From: Yoonia rosea
GTDB lineage: Bacteria; Pseudomonadota; Alphaproteobacteria; Rhodobacterales; Rhodobacteraceae
Direction: 5' to 3'
Assembly (NCBI RefSeq): GCF_900156505.1
Contig: NZ_FTPR01000001.1
Location: forward strand, 1,116,001 to 1,180,000
Length of the DNA: 64,000 nucleotides
This document shows positions 16,824 through 24,725 of the stretch, in pieces. Made by a program: the position numbers and the translations under genes. A model generated the notes under the pieces. It was not told the DNA's origin, did no database searches, and saw only the letters and a program-made list of their open reading frames with translations. Numbering within the stretch: the first letter of the stretch is position 1; every line of letters begins with the position of its first letter.

Positions 16824-17603
16824 TTAGATCGTGGCGTTGATCGCGCCGCCGTCCAGCACAATGTTCTGACCCACGATAAAGCCCGCGTGGTTGGAACACA
16901 GAAACGCGCACATCGCGCCGAATTCTTCTGCCGTGCCATAGCGCCGGGCGGGAATCGTCGCCTCGCGCTGGGCTTTGGCGGCCGCAAGGTCTATGCCTTG
17001 CGCCGTTGCAACACCGGTATCAAGGCTGACGGCGCGATCCGTGGCGTGAATACCGGGCAGCATGTTGTTGATGTTCACGCCGAACTGGGCCACCTGACGT
17101 GCAGTGCCCGCGGCATAGCCAGTCAAACCGGCACGGGCAGAGTTTGACAGACCCAACTGCGGGATCGGCGCCTTCACAGATCCGGAGGTGATGTTCACAA
17201 CGCGGCCCCAGCCCTTGTCGATCATCCCCGGCATCAGCGCTTTCATCAACGCGATCGGGGCCAGCATGTTGGCATCAAGCGCTGCAATGAAATCATCACG
17301 ATCCCAATCAGACCACAGGCCAGGAGGCGGGCCACCGGCGTTATTGACCAGAATATCAACGCCCTCAGCCTCTTTGAGCAATGCATCACGCCCGGCCTGC
17401 GTGGACACGTCCGCCGCCACAGTGACAACATCAACGCCATATTTGCTGCGGATATCTGCCGCGGCCGCTTCGAGTGCGTCTGCGCCGCGTGCGTTCATGA
17501 CAAGGTTAACGCCTGCCTCGGCCAATGCCTCGGCGCAACCACGTCCCAAGCCCTTTGATGATGCACAAACCAGCGCGCGTTTCCCTTTGATCCCAAGATC
17601 CAT
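16824..17603 (-). CDS. SDR-family protein with an altered catalytic motif
   Basis: 259 residues, classical short-chain dehydrogenase length. The NAD(P)-binding ALVCASSKGLGRGCAEALA (about 10-28) and NNAGG are present, and the C-terminal GQNIVLDGGAINATI is typical. In place of the catalytic YxxxK the protein has SNSAR in the stretch GLSNSARAGLTGY, so both Tyr and Lys are replaced. A known SDR subgroup shares this change and is often labelled 3-oxoacyl-ACP reductase, but normal reductase chemistry should not be assumed. GGAAG precedes the ATG. Confidence 0.88.
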   Translation of the reverse strand: MDLGIKGKRALVCASSKGLGRGCAEALAEAGVNLVMNARGADALEAAAADIRSKYGVDVVTVAADVSTQAGRDALLKEAEGVDILVNNAGGPPPGLWSDWDRDDFIAALDANMLAPIALMKALMPGMIDKGWGRVVNITSGSVKAPIPQLGLSNSARAGLTGYAAGTARQVAQFGVNINNMLPGIHATDRAVSLDTGVATAQGIDLAAAKAQREATIPARRYGTAEEFGAMCAFLCSNHAGFIVGQNIVLDGGAINATI

Positions 17604-17728
17604 CGTGTCTTCCCTTTTATGTATTTATAGCCGACGACCTAGCACTGCTGCCCCCCTTCGGCAAACGAAACGCGCACGTGTGCGATCATGCTTGGCCTAA
17701 AGCCAAAGCCAGTGTAACTCCAAGCGAC

Positions 17729-18691
17729 ATGAGCCAGCGTCCGATTACCGTCGATATATTCCCCGCAACCAAGGTGATCGCCAGTGATGGCGTGACCAAA
17801 GGCGAGACGCTGTCATTCGCCGACGAACTGGTGATGGATGATGTCTACCGGATTGATGCCGATGCAGAACTGACCCCGCTTGAGCTGATTGCAGAGGGCA
17901 AAGCGCTGCGGCGGACCGAACCACGCGGCAATATCGTGCATCTTGATAGCTGCCTGACGCTTATGGCGCCTGACGGGGACACGCATGAGGCGCTTGTTCT
18001 GGTCGAAGTCGAAGATGACAACGTGGCAGATATCTTCCTGCTGCCATTGGGTGAACTACAGCCTGCGGTCGATTATCGCCTTGTCGGTCTGGAACGTCAC
18101 ACAGCCACCCGCCGCTTTGCCGAAGCCGCCAGCGGGTCCTTTGCCCGTGGCACCCGCATTACCATGAGCGACGGACAGATGCGCACGATCGAAACGCTAA
18201 GCATCGGAGATATGGTCCTGACCCGCGACGCAGGTAAACAGCCGATCCGCCATATCGGGCAGGCCACACTGCGTGCCTCGGGCAGTTTTGCACCGGTCGT
18301 GATTACCAAAGGCGCGTTGCACAACGAGGCCGATCTGGTCGTGCGCCCCGACCACCGTCTGTTCATTTACCAGCGCGAAGACGAGCTTGGCGCCGGACGC
18401 GCCGAAGTACTGATCAAGGCGCGCCATCTGGTGGATCACACAACCGTGTTGCGGCGGCGTGGCGGGTTCGTGGATTACTTCCAGCTCATCTTTGATGATC
18501 ATCACATCATTTACGCCGAAGGAATTGCCGCAGAATCGCATCTGATCAGCGCGCAAACACGCCATGGTCTGCCAGCCGGCGTCTCCTCACCCGATCACGC
18601 GCATCGGCCGCACCTGGATTATGAGGTCCAGAAAAGCCTTATTCCGGCACAAAAGGCGGTGTCTTTGCTGCGCAAAGCATCAACGCGGTAG
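17729..18691 (+). CDS. Hint-domain (Hedgehog/intein-like) protein
   Basis: 320 residues from the ATG at 17729; an in-frame start 17 codons earlier is possible but resembles nothing. A beta-rich N-terminal part (about 1-135) is followed by a Hint domain (about 140-290) beginning FARGTRITMSDGQMRTIETL, then GDMVLTRDAGKQPIRHIG and RPDHRLFIYQ. Such Hint_2 proteins are abundant in Rhodobacterales, usually large and secreted with calcium-binding repeats. This one is short, without repeats or signal peptide. The residue before the domain is Ala rather than Cys, so classical splicing is doubtful. Confidence 0.82.
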   Translation: MSQRPITVDIFPATKVIASDGVTKGETLSFADELVMDDVYRIDADAELTPLELIAEGKALRRTEPRGNIVHLDSCLTLMAPDGDTHEALVLVEVEDDNVADIFLLPLGELQPAVDYRLVGLERHTATRRFAEAASGSFARGTRITMSDGQMRTIETLSIGDMVLTRDAGKQPIRHIGQATLRASGSFAPVVITKGALHNEADLVVRPDHRLFIYQREDELGAGRAEVLIKARHLVDHTTVLRRRGGFVDYFQLIFDDHHIIYAEGIAAESHLISAQTRHGLPAGVSSPDHAHRPHLDYEVQKSLIPAQKAVSLLRKASTR

Positions 18692-18704
18692 GCCCAAGCC
18701 CTCA

Positions 18705-19307
18705 TCACAACCCGTTCTCTTCAAGGACAATCACAATCGTTCCTTCTCTTGCGGTTCCGTTATGATCGACCTGCGCCTCCAGATCACCGCCCGCAAAGGC
18801 AGACGTCGGATTGCCCAGCAAAACCCCTGTCATTTCCCCCGCAAATCCCAGTGTTTGCCCGCTGCCGCTTAGTGTGCCCGCGTAACCCAACGGCATATTC
18901 TGGCCCACGGCGTTGCTTTGCAGGTCAATCGTTCCGGCATAATCCGCGAGATCGCTATCTGAACTGCCCCCGAAAACACGTGTCACCGCCCCTTGGGCCG
19001 CACTGGTGTCAAAATCAATCTGCAAATCCGCATCGCCGAAGAGAATGATCGGCTGGCTGCCCGTCTCGACCCGCATTGTTGCAAAACCAGCCAAGGACAT
19101 GGTGCCGGTCGTGGGGATGCTTTCCTCCGCCGTCATCGCCATGCCCACAACGCCCGCCGCAGGGTCGCCCAGAACCCGCAGTTTTTGCCCCTCGTAGATA
19201 TCGAGCCGCGCGAGACGGGGATCAATCCCGCTGCCGCCCCCACCGCCGCCCCCGCCGCACCCCATTAGGCAAAGCAACAGACCGGCAGCACATGCATAGT
19301 GTTTCAT
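18705..19307 (-). CDS. Surface-type lipoprotein with a TbpB-like beta-barrel pattern (copy 1)
   Basis: 200 residues from the ATG at 19305-19307. The signal peptide ends in a lipobox (LCLMGC), followed by a poly-Gly tether. The rest is Gly/Asp/Ser-rich and beta-predicted, with repeated G..TG.MS.AGFATM and YAGTL.GSGQTLGFAGEMTG stretches, as in small transferrin-binding-protein-B-like or Slam-dependent lipoproteins. Copy 2 lies on the other side of prfC. The gene is divergent from prfC and its promoter carries a perfect palindrome. Function unknown; the family resemblance is by pattern only. Confidence 0.68.
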   Translation of the reverse strand: MKHYACAAGLLLCLMGCGGGGGGGGSGIDPRLARLDIYEGQKLRVLGDPAAGVVGMAMTAEESIPTTGTMSLAGFATMRVETGSQPIILFGDADLQIDFDTSAAQGAVTRVFGGSSDSDLADYAGTIDLQSNAVGQNMPLGYAGTLSGSGQTLGFAGEMTGVLLGNPTSAFAGGDLEAQVDHNGTAREGTIVIVLEENGL

Positions 19308-19329
19308 TGCAGCCCCCTTGCCGGACGCA

Positions 19330-19358
19330 ATATCAGTGAAAACCAAATCTTTGGTTAA
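19330..19358 (-). promoter_or_regulatory. Promoter with palindromic operator for lipoprotein copy 1
   Basis: On the minus strand TTAACC (19353-19358), 17 bp, TGATAT (19330-19335). Between the boxes lies the perfect inverted repeat AACCAAA-TC-TTTGGTT (19341-19356 on the plus strand), where a bound regulator would block polymerase. The gene starts 23 bp downstream. Confidence 0.42.
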
Positions 19359-19408
19359 GCACACTGTCCCGATTGCCCTTTCCAGCCCGAACGCATAAAG
19401 CGTGAGCC

Positions 19409-21004
19409 ATGACAAATCGCCCTGACCTTCCCGCTGAAATCGCCCGCCGCCGGACCTTTGCGATCATCTCGCACCCCGACGCGGGTAAGACGACGCTGAC
19501 CGAAAAATTCCTTCTTTATGGTGGCGCCATCCAGATGGCCGGACAGGTGCGCGCCAAAGGCGAAGCACGGCGCACGCGGTCGGACTTTATGCAGATGGAA
19601 AAGGACCGCGGCATCTCTGTGTCCGCTTCTGCGATGTCGTTTGACTTTGAAAAATACCGGTTCAACCTTGTTGACACGCCCGGCCACTCGGATTTTTCCG
19701 AGGATACCTATCGGACACTGACCGCGGTCGATGCCGCCGTGATGGTGATCGACGGTGCCAAGGGTGTGGAAAGCCAGACCCAGAAACTCTTTGAAGTCTG
19801 CCGTTTGCGCGACCTACCCATCTTGACCTTTTGCAACAAAATGGACCGCGAAAGCCGCGATACATTCGACATTATTGATGAAATCCAAGAAAACCTTGCA
19901 ATTGACGTCACACCCGCTTCCTGGCCCATCGGCGTGGGGCGCGAATTCATCGGATGCTATGATATCCTGCGCGACAAGCTGGAACTGATGGATCGTGCAG
20001 ACCGGAACAAGGTCGCCGAAAGCATCCAGATCAGCGGTTTGGATGATCCCAAACTGGCCGAACATGTGCCCGCACATCTGCTGGAGAAATTCCTTGAAGA
20101 GATCGAGATGGCCAAGGAATTGCTGCCGAAGCTCGATCCCGAGGCGCTCTTGAACGGCTCGATGACGCCCATTTGGTTCGGCTCTGCCATGAATTCATTT
20201 GGCGTCAAGGAACTGATGGACGGTCTGGCGACCTACGGGCCAGAGCCGCAAATCCAATCGGCCCAGCCCCGCAATATCGCGCCCGAGGAAACAAAGGTCG
20301 CGGGTTTCGTATTCAAGGTGCAGGCCAACATGGACCCCAAGCACCGCGACCGCGTGGCCTTTGTGCGCCTTGCGTCCGGGCATTTCGAACGCGGCATGAA
20401 ACTGACCCATGTGCGCAGCAAAAAGCAGATGGCAATCACGAATCCCGTGCTGTTCCTTGCCGCTGACCGCGAACTGGCAGAAGAGGCATGGGCCGGTGAT
20501 ATCATCGGCATTCCCAACCATGGCCAGCTGCGCATCGGCGATACGCTGACCGAGGGCGAAGCGATCCGTGTCTCGGGTATCCCGTCTTTTGCGCCGGAAC
20601 TTCTGCAAACCTGCCGCGCGGGCGACCCGATGAAGGCCAAACACCTTGAAAAGGCCCTGATGCAATTCGCCGAAGAAGGAGCCGCCAAGGTGTTCAAACC
20701 GACCTTCGGGTCAGGCTTTATCGTGGGCGTCGTGGGCGCGCTGCAATTCGAGGTGCTGGCCAGCCGGATCGAGCTGGAATACGGCCTGCCCGTCCGGTTC
20801 GAGCCCTCACAATTCACTTCGGCCCGCTGGGTTGCGGGAGAACAGACAGCCGTGGATAAATTCGTGGCCGCCAACAAACAGCACATCGCGACCGACAATG
20901 ACGGCGACACAGTCTATCTGACGCGCCTGCAATGGGACATTGACCGCGTCGGGCGGGATTACCCCGACATCAACCTGACCGCGACAAAAGAGATGATGGT
21001 ATAA
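19409..21004 (+). CDS. prfC: Peptide chain release factor 3
   Basis: 531 residues, full length for RF3. This GTPase recycles RF1 and RF2 from the ribosome after termination. The G1 loop is SHPDAGKTTLTEKFLL (about 21-36), followed by DTPGHSDFSEDTYRTL (G3) and CNKMDRES (G4), then the RF3-type domains II and III, ending DINLTATKEMMV. The ATG is 101 bp from the divergent lipoprotein gene. Intact; no nearby gene shares its function. Confidence 0.96.
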   Translation: MTNRPDLPAEIARRRTFAIISHPDAGKTTLTEKFLLYGGAIQMAGQVRAKGEARRTRSDFMQMEKDRGISVSASAMSFDFEKYRFNLVDTPGHSDFSEDTYRTLTAVDAAVMVIDGAKGVESQTQKLFEVCRLRDLPILTFCNKMDRESRDTFDIIDEIQENLAIDVTPASWPIGVGREFIGCYDILRDKLELMDRADRNKVAESIQISGLDDPKLAEHVPAHLLEKFLEEIEMAKELLPKLDPEALLNGSMTPIWFGSAMNSFGVKELMDGLATYGPEPQIQSAQPRNIAPEETKVAGFVFKVQANMDPKHRDRVAFVRLASGHFERGMKLTHVRSKKQMAITNPVLFLAADRELAEEAWAGDIIGIPNHGQLRIGDTLTEGEAIRVSGIPSFAPELLQTCRAGDPMKAKHLEKALMQFAEEGAAKVFKPTFGSGFIVGVVGALQFEVLASRIELEYGLPVRFEPSQFTSARWVAGEQTAVDKFVAANKQHIATDNDGDTVYLTRLQWDIDRVGRDYPDINLTATKEMMV

Positions 21005-21030
21005 GTTATAGGTTGTTTCTCGATTCTCCG

Positions 21031-21053
21031 TTCATTAACTAGATGTTAATGAA
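21031..21053 (+). promoter_or_regulatory. Perfect 9-bp inverted repeat before lipoprotein copy 2
   Basis: TTCATTAAC (21031-21039) and GTTAATGAA (21045-21053) are perfect reverse complements around TAGAT. The element lies between the prfC stop and the ribosome binding site of the lipoprotein gene (GAGAGGA, 21057-21063). It is AT-rich and has no T run, so it looks like an operator rather than a terminator. Confidence 0.4.
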
Positions 21054-21070
21054 TAGAGAGAGGACAATTT

Positions 21071-21700
21071 ATGTTTTTAAACATCAAGTTATGCACATCA
21101 GCCGCACTGGTTGCCTTGATCGCTGGATGCGGCGGATCGGGCAGCGTGTCGCAAGCGAGTTACAGCGGCTTACAAAGCGAGCTGGACGGTCTCTTCGCCG
21201 AAGCCGGAGGTGCACCCCTATTCTTAACCGACGACTTACCGGTCGAAGGCACCTCAACCTATAACGGTGTCATTAGCCTTCTGGTCTATGAGGACGACCT
21301 GCAAGTGCTTGGCGATCTCGAAGTCGTTGCGGATTTCGAATTGGGAAATGAAAGCGTTACGGCGAGTGCTGATAGTTTCTCGGATAACACCGGTGATACC
21401 TATCAGGGGCGGTTAGAGATGCCTGATGGAGTGATCTTTTTCAATTCAGACCCAAGCGACGCCGGGTTTACGGGTGATTTCGGTGGCACGCTGACAAGTA
21501 ATTCAACCGACGAGCAGATCGTTGTCGACACACTCTTGATCGGTGACTTCTACGGTTCGGACTATGAATATGTGTATGGCGTATTGCGGGGCGAAATCAC
21601 AACCTCGGAAGGCACCTTGCAGATAAACGATGGTATCGACCGTAACAACGTAGAAGTTACCAATGCCGATGGTTTTGTTGAGTTTATCGCCGAACGGTAG
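21071..21700 (+). CDS. Surface-type lipoprotein with a TbpB-like beta-barrel pattern (copy 2)
   Basis: 209 residues. The signal peptide ends in a lipobox (ALIAGC) followed by GGSGS. The mature part is acidic (many Asp and Glu) and beta-rich, with TYNGVISLLVYEDDLQVLGD, YQGRLEMP and GFTGDFGGTLTSN. It shares its overall plan with the lipoprotein upstream of prfC: lipobox, Gly tether, alternating strands with a G-x-L/F-x-G pattern. I infer a common family but divergence is high. It follows prfC by 66 bp and is likely transcribed from its own promoter. Function unknown. Confidence 0.68.
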   Translation: MFLNIKLCTSAALVALIAGCGGSGSVSQASYSGLQSELDGLFAEAGGAPLFLTDDLPVEGTSTYNGVISLLVYEDDLQVLGDLEVVADFELGNESVTASADSFSDNTGDTYQGRLEMPDGVIFFNSDPSDAGFTGDFGGTLTSNSTDEQIVVDTLLIGDFYGSDYEYVYGVLRGEITTSEGTLQINDGIDRNNVEVTNADGFVEFIAER

Positions 21701-21760
21701 CGCGCAGTTGATGCTGGCAACTGCGACGCGGTTGCATCCCTGCACAGAGCACTGAATACT

Positions 21761-21790
21761 GCGCCCCATCAGTAATGAAGGGGCGTTTTT
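21761..21790 (+). terminator. Terminator hairpin holding the start codon of the next gene
   Basis: CGCCCC (21762-21767) pairs with GGGGCG (21780-21785) around a 12-base loop, followed by TTTTT (21786-21790). It ends the lipoprotein transcript. The ATG at 21775 lies in the loop. Confidence 0.65.
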
Positions 21791-22527
21791 CTTTGCACCA
21801 ATCCAACGAAACATTCCCCGGCGGGATCGGTGGCCTGATCCCGCAATACCAAAAACGCCGCGCACGACTGACGGGTGCGGACCTTCCGCCTTTGGACGTT
21901 GATTTTGACGCGCTCAAGCCCATGCCGTTGCCGCCCCAAACCATGCCCCGTCCCGAGGGGCTGACGCGTGTTGAAAAAAAGCGCCACATGCTGCTGGGCG
22001 AACTGCAAGGGCACTGCGAACTGGCGCTGCTGCACGGGCTTTTGATTTCGCATTTGCGCAAACACACCTATCCTGAATCTGCACCCGCATTGTTCCGCAG
22101 GCTTTGGGCCGAGCAAGAGGCGTGGTTGCTGGACACCCTGCCCACCCGTTGGCTGATTTCTGCGATCATCACCTTTGCAGAACACGGCGCAAGCGAGGCA
22201 GACCGCAATCTGGCCGCACGGATGAATATCCTGTTCTCACTGATGAAAATCTATGAGGCCGAGCGCGCCTTTTCCGGCCATCCCCCGCAAACGCCGTTCC
22301 GGACGCAAAACCGCAACAAATCGCCCCTCCCGGTGGGGATGAAGGATTTCTCGGTCCTGCAAGGTGATCTGGAGGCCAACCTTCTTGCCCCGCTCTGGCG
22401 CGACGCCGAACAGGCACCAGCCGTCGGGAGACTGACGCGGCACCTGCTTGCGGTGCTGAACAGCGATGATGGCACTGTCTTTCGCCGCTTTGCCCTGATG
22501 CGCGAAAAAGCCACGAAAGCCCGTTGA
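21775..22527 (+). CDS. Conserved-looking protein of unknown function
   Basis: Up to 250 residues. The N-terminal part (about 1-60) is Pro-rich and polar; the middle (about 65-160) is helical (VEKKRHMLLGELQGHCELALLHGLL, then RWLISAIITFAEHGASEADRNLAARM), and no membrane helix or catalytic motif stands out. I recognise no family. The ATG at 21775 is in a terminator loop and has no ribosome binding site; the in-frame TTG at 21793, preceded by AAGGGG, is a possible alternative start. Coding quality is good through to the stop. Confidence 0.65.
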   Translation: MKGRFSLHQSNETFPGGIGGLIPQYQKRRARLTGADLPPLDVDFDALKPMPLPPQTMPRPEGLTRVEKKRHMLLGELQGHCELALLHGLLISHLRKHTYPESAPALFRRLWAEQEAWLLDTLPTRWLISAIITFAEHGASEADRNLAARMNILFSLMKIYEAERAFSGHPPQTPFRTQNRNKSPLPVGMKDFSVLQGDLEANLLAPLWRDAEQAPAVGRLTRHLLAVLNSDDGTVFRRFALMREKATKAR

Positions 22528-22551
22528 ACGCAGGCGGTTTGTGCCCTCAGC

Positions 22552-22580
22552 TTGACGGTAACAGGCATTTCCGCTATCGC
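22552..22580 (+). promoter_or_regulatory. Candidate promoter of the DEAD-box helicase gene
   Basis: TTGACG (22552-22557), a 17-bp spacer and TATCGC (22575-22580). It would give a leader of about 85 bases before the ATG at 22675, long enough to contain the structure described separately. Confidence 0.42.
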
Positions 22581-22625
22581 ATCTCCATGGCTCGCAAGGG
22601 CCTACGACGCGGGACGCTCGGAGAA

Positions 22626-22674
22626 ATGCGTCCTTTCACAACATGCGGACCGAAACCGCATCTAAAGGACGTAT
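22626..22674 (+). promoter_or_regulatory. 5' leader stem burying the helicase ribosome binding site
   Basis: Bases 22626-22636 pair with 22664-22674 over 11 bp (one G-U), so the AAAGGA site at 22664-22669 is wholly inside the stem and the stem ends at the AUG. Within it ATGCGG (22643-22648) pairs with CCGCAT (22656-22661). This could make translation depend on temperature or on helicase activity. Pairing was worked out by hand. Confidence 0.45.
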
Positions 22675-24126
22675 ATGACCAAGTTTTCTGATTTGAACCT
22701 TGCCCCCAAGGTTCTCAAAGCGATTGCCGAAACCGGCTATGACACCCCTACCCCTATTCAGGCCGGTGCGATTGCCCCAGCCCTTGAAGGCCGCGATGTT
22801 CTGGGGATTGCCCAGACCGGCACCGGCAAAACCGCCGCCTTCACCCTGCCGATGATCACGCTTCTGGGCCGTGGCCGCGCCCGTGCACGGATGCCGCGCA
22901 GCCTTGTTCTGGCGCCAACACGCGAACTGGCCGCACAAGTGGCCGAGAATTTCGACGCCTACGCCAAATATACAAAACTGACGCGTGCCCTGCTGATTGG
23001 CGGGACAAGCTTTAAGGATCAGGACAAGATCATCGACAAAGGCGTCGATGTGCTGATCGCCACCCCTGGCCGCCTGCTGGACCACCTTGAGCGCGGCAAA
23101 CTGATCCTGACCGACGTCAAGATCATGGTTGTGGATGAGGCTGACCGGATGCTCGACATGGGGTTTATCCCCGATATCGAGGAAATCTTCAAACGCACGC
23201 CCTTCACGCGCCAGACCCTGTTCTTCAGCGCCACGATGGCCCCTGAAATCGAGCGGATCACCAATACCTTCCTGTCGAACCCTGCCAAGATCGAAGTCGC
23301 CCGTGCCGCGACCACGAACGTCAATATCAAGCAGGGTGTTGTCATGTTCAAAGGGTCATCCAAGCCCAAGGAACCTGCGGAAAAGCGTGATCTGCTGCGC
23401 AAGCTGATTGATGCCGAAGGTGAGGCCTGCACCAACGCGATCATCTTCTGCAACCGCAAGTCTGACGTGGATATCGTGGCGAAGTCGCTAAACAAACATG
23501 GCTATCAGGCCGCCCCGATCCACGGCGATCTGGATCAAAGCCACCGCACGAAGACGCTTGATAAATTCCGCGACAATGATTTGCGCATCCTTGTGGCCTC
23601 TGATGTGGCCGCGCGTGGTCTGGATATTCCCGCAGTGACACACGTGTTCAACTTCGATGTGCCCAGCCACGCCGAGGATTACGTGCACCGCATCGGGCGC
23701 ACCGGTCGTGCGGGCCGGACGGGCACGGCGATCATGATCTGTTCGCCACGCGACGAAAAGAACCTCGAAGATGTGGAGCGTCTGGTGAACCAGCCAATCC
23801 CGCGCCTTGACGTGCCCGGTGGCAAAGCAGCACCGACATCCGCACCAGCCGAGGCTGCGGGCGAAACGACTGAAGAAAAGCCCAAGCGGACGCGGAGCCG
23901 CCGCAAGCCGGAACCGAAGGCAGAGACACCAAAAGCGCAAGAGCCAGCGGTCGTTGAAGCAAAGGAAGAGGCCCCGGCACGTGAGCAAAAGCCACGCGAA
24001 GACCGTTCACGCGGCGGGCGTGGCCGCGGCAATGACCGCCGCGACACTGGTCCAAAAATCGTTGGCATGGGTGAGGATACGCCAGCGTTTATCGCGCTGA
24101 GCTTTGCCGAGAGGGCCAAGAACTAG
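22675..24126 (+). CDS. DEAD-box ATP-dependent RNA helicase (RhlE/DeaD type)
   Basis: 483 residues. All core motifs are present: the Q motif region TPTPIQ, AQTGTGKTAAF (motif I, about 45), PTRELAAQ (Ia), DEADRMLDMGF (II, about 155), SAT (III), VASDVAARGLDIP (V) and HRIGRTGRAGRTG (VI). After about residue 385 comes a low-complexity tail, first Ala/Glu/Pro then Arg/Gly-rich (RSRGGRGRGNDRRD), which probably binds RNA. The family unwinds RNA in ribosome assembly and mRNA decay and is often cold-induced. Its leader can fold over the ribosome binding site. Confidence 0.93.
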   Translation: MTKFSDLNLAPKVLKAIAETGYDTPTPIQAGAIAPALEGRDVLGIAQTGTGKTAAFTLPMITLLGRGRARARMPRSLVLAPTRELAAQVAENFDAYAKYTKLTRALLIGGTSFKDQDKIIDKGVDVLIATPGRLLDHLERGKLILTDVKIMVVDEADRMLDMGFIPDIEEIFKRTPFTRQTLFFSATMAPEIERITNTFLSNPAKIEVARAATTNVNIKQGVVMFKGSSKPKEPAEKRDLLRKLIDAEGEACTNAIIFCNRKSDVDIVAKSLNKHGYQAAPIHGDLDQSHRTKTLDKFRDNDLRILVASDVAARGLDIPAVTHVFNFDVPSHAEDYVHRIGRTGRAGRTGTAIMICSPRDEKNLEDVERLVNQPIPRLDVPGGKAAPTSAPAEAAGETTEEKPKRTRSRRKPEPKAETPKAQEPAVVEAKEEAPAREQKPREDRSRGGRGRGNDRRDTGPKIVGMGEDTPAFIALSFAERAKN

Positions 24127-24151
24127 CGCCACTTTGCAAGCCGTCTTGCAG

Positions 24152-24187
24152 CGGATGTTCCCTAAGCGGGAGCATCCGTTTTTGTTT
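24152..24187 (+). terminator. Intrinsic terminator of the helicase gene
   Basis: An 11-bp stem (24152-24162 with 24168-24178, one G-T pair) with a 5-base loop, followed by TTTTTGTTT. It lies 26 bp after the helicase stop. Confidence 0.85.
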
Positions 24188-24195
24188 GGGCGACC

Positions 24196-24495
24196 TTACG
24201 CAGGACAGGCGATCTGGATACGGTTTTCAGACAATAGCCTGTCACCGGCAGGTCTGATCGTCACCCCTTCTCGCTCATTTATGATCCGGTAGCCCTGCGG
24301 ACAAAGCCGGGCGGCATAGTTGTTGCGTTGTTGGTAATAGGCCTCTGCACCAAGCGCATCAGCATAGCGTGTCACACTGAATTCGTAGACATCGTTCGCA
24401 CCTTGGCGGCCAATCGGCTGGCTGGCCGGATCGGTCATTATGCAGCCGGACAGTGTTACCGCCGCAACAAGCAGAGGAAGGGATTCAAGTTTCAT
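24196..24495 (-). CDS. Small lipoprotein of unknown function
   Basis: 99 residues with a signal peptide ending in a lipobox (VTLSGC). The mature part is about 80 residues with two cysteines near the C-terminus (LCPQGYRIINE, QIACPA) that may form a disulfide. I recognise no named family. It is convergent with the helicase gene and stands alone; the start faces the GGDEF gene across a 230-bp region in which I see no clear further gene. Confidence 0.65.
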   Translation of the reverse strand: MKLESLPLLVAAVTLSGCIMTDPASQPIGRQGANDVYEFSVTRYADALGAEAYYQQRNNYAARLCPQGYRIINEREGVTIRPAGDRLLSENRIQIACPA

Positions 24496-24725
24496 TGTCA
24501 GTCACCTCACATGGTTTTTGCCCACGAGGTGATGATGATCAAAGCAAGTCGTCAAAACTATGACGACAGGGAGATGGATTTGGTTACGCAGGGCTTCCGC
24601 AGCACCTTCGCCTGTCTTTCAAGCACCGCCGCAAGTCAGCGTATCCCGCTCCAAGACGGCTCGGCGATAAAGATCTGAGAGGCGTCTTGTACCAATTATT
24701 AACATTTCAGCCTTACGTCAGGACG

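Noticed and set aside
24496..24725. Possible gene in the 230-bp gap before the GGDEF gene
   Set aside because: No frame has a start, ribosome binding site and plausible product; it probably holds two divergent promoters only.
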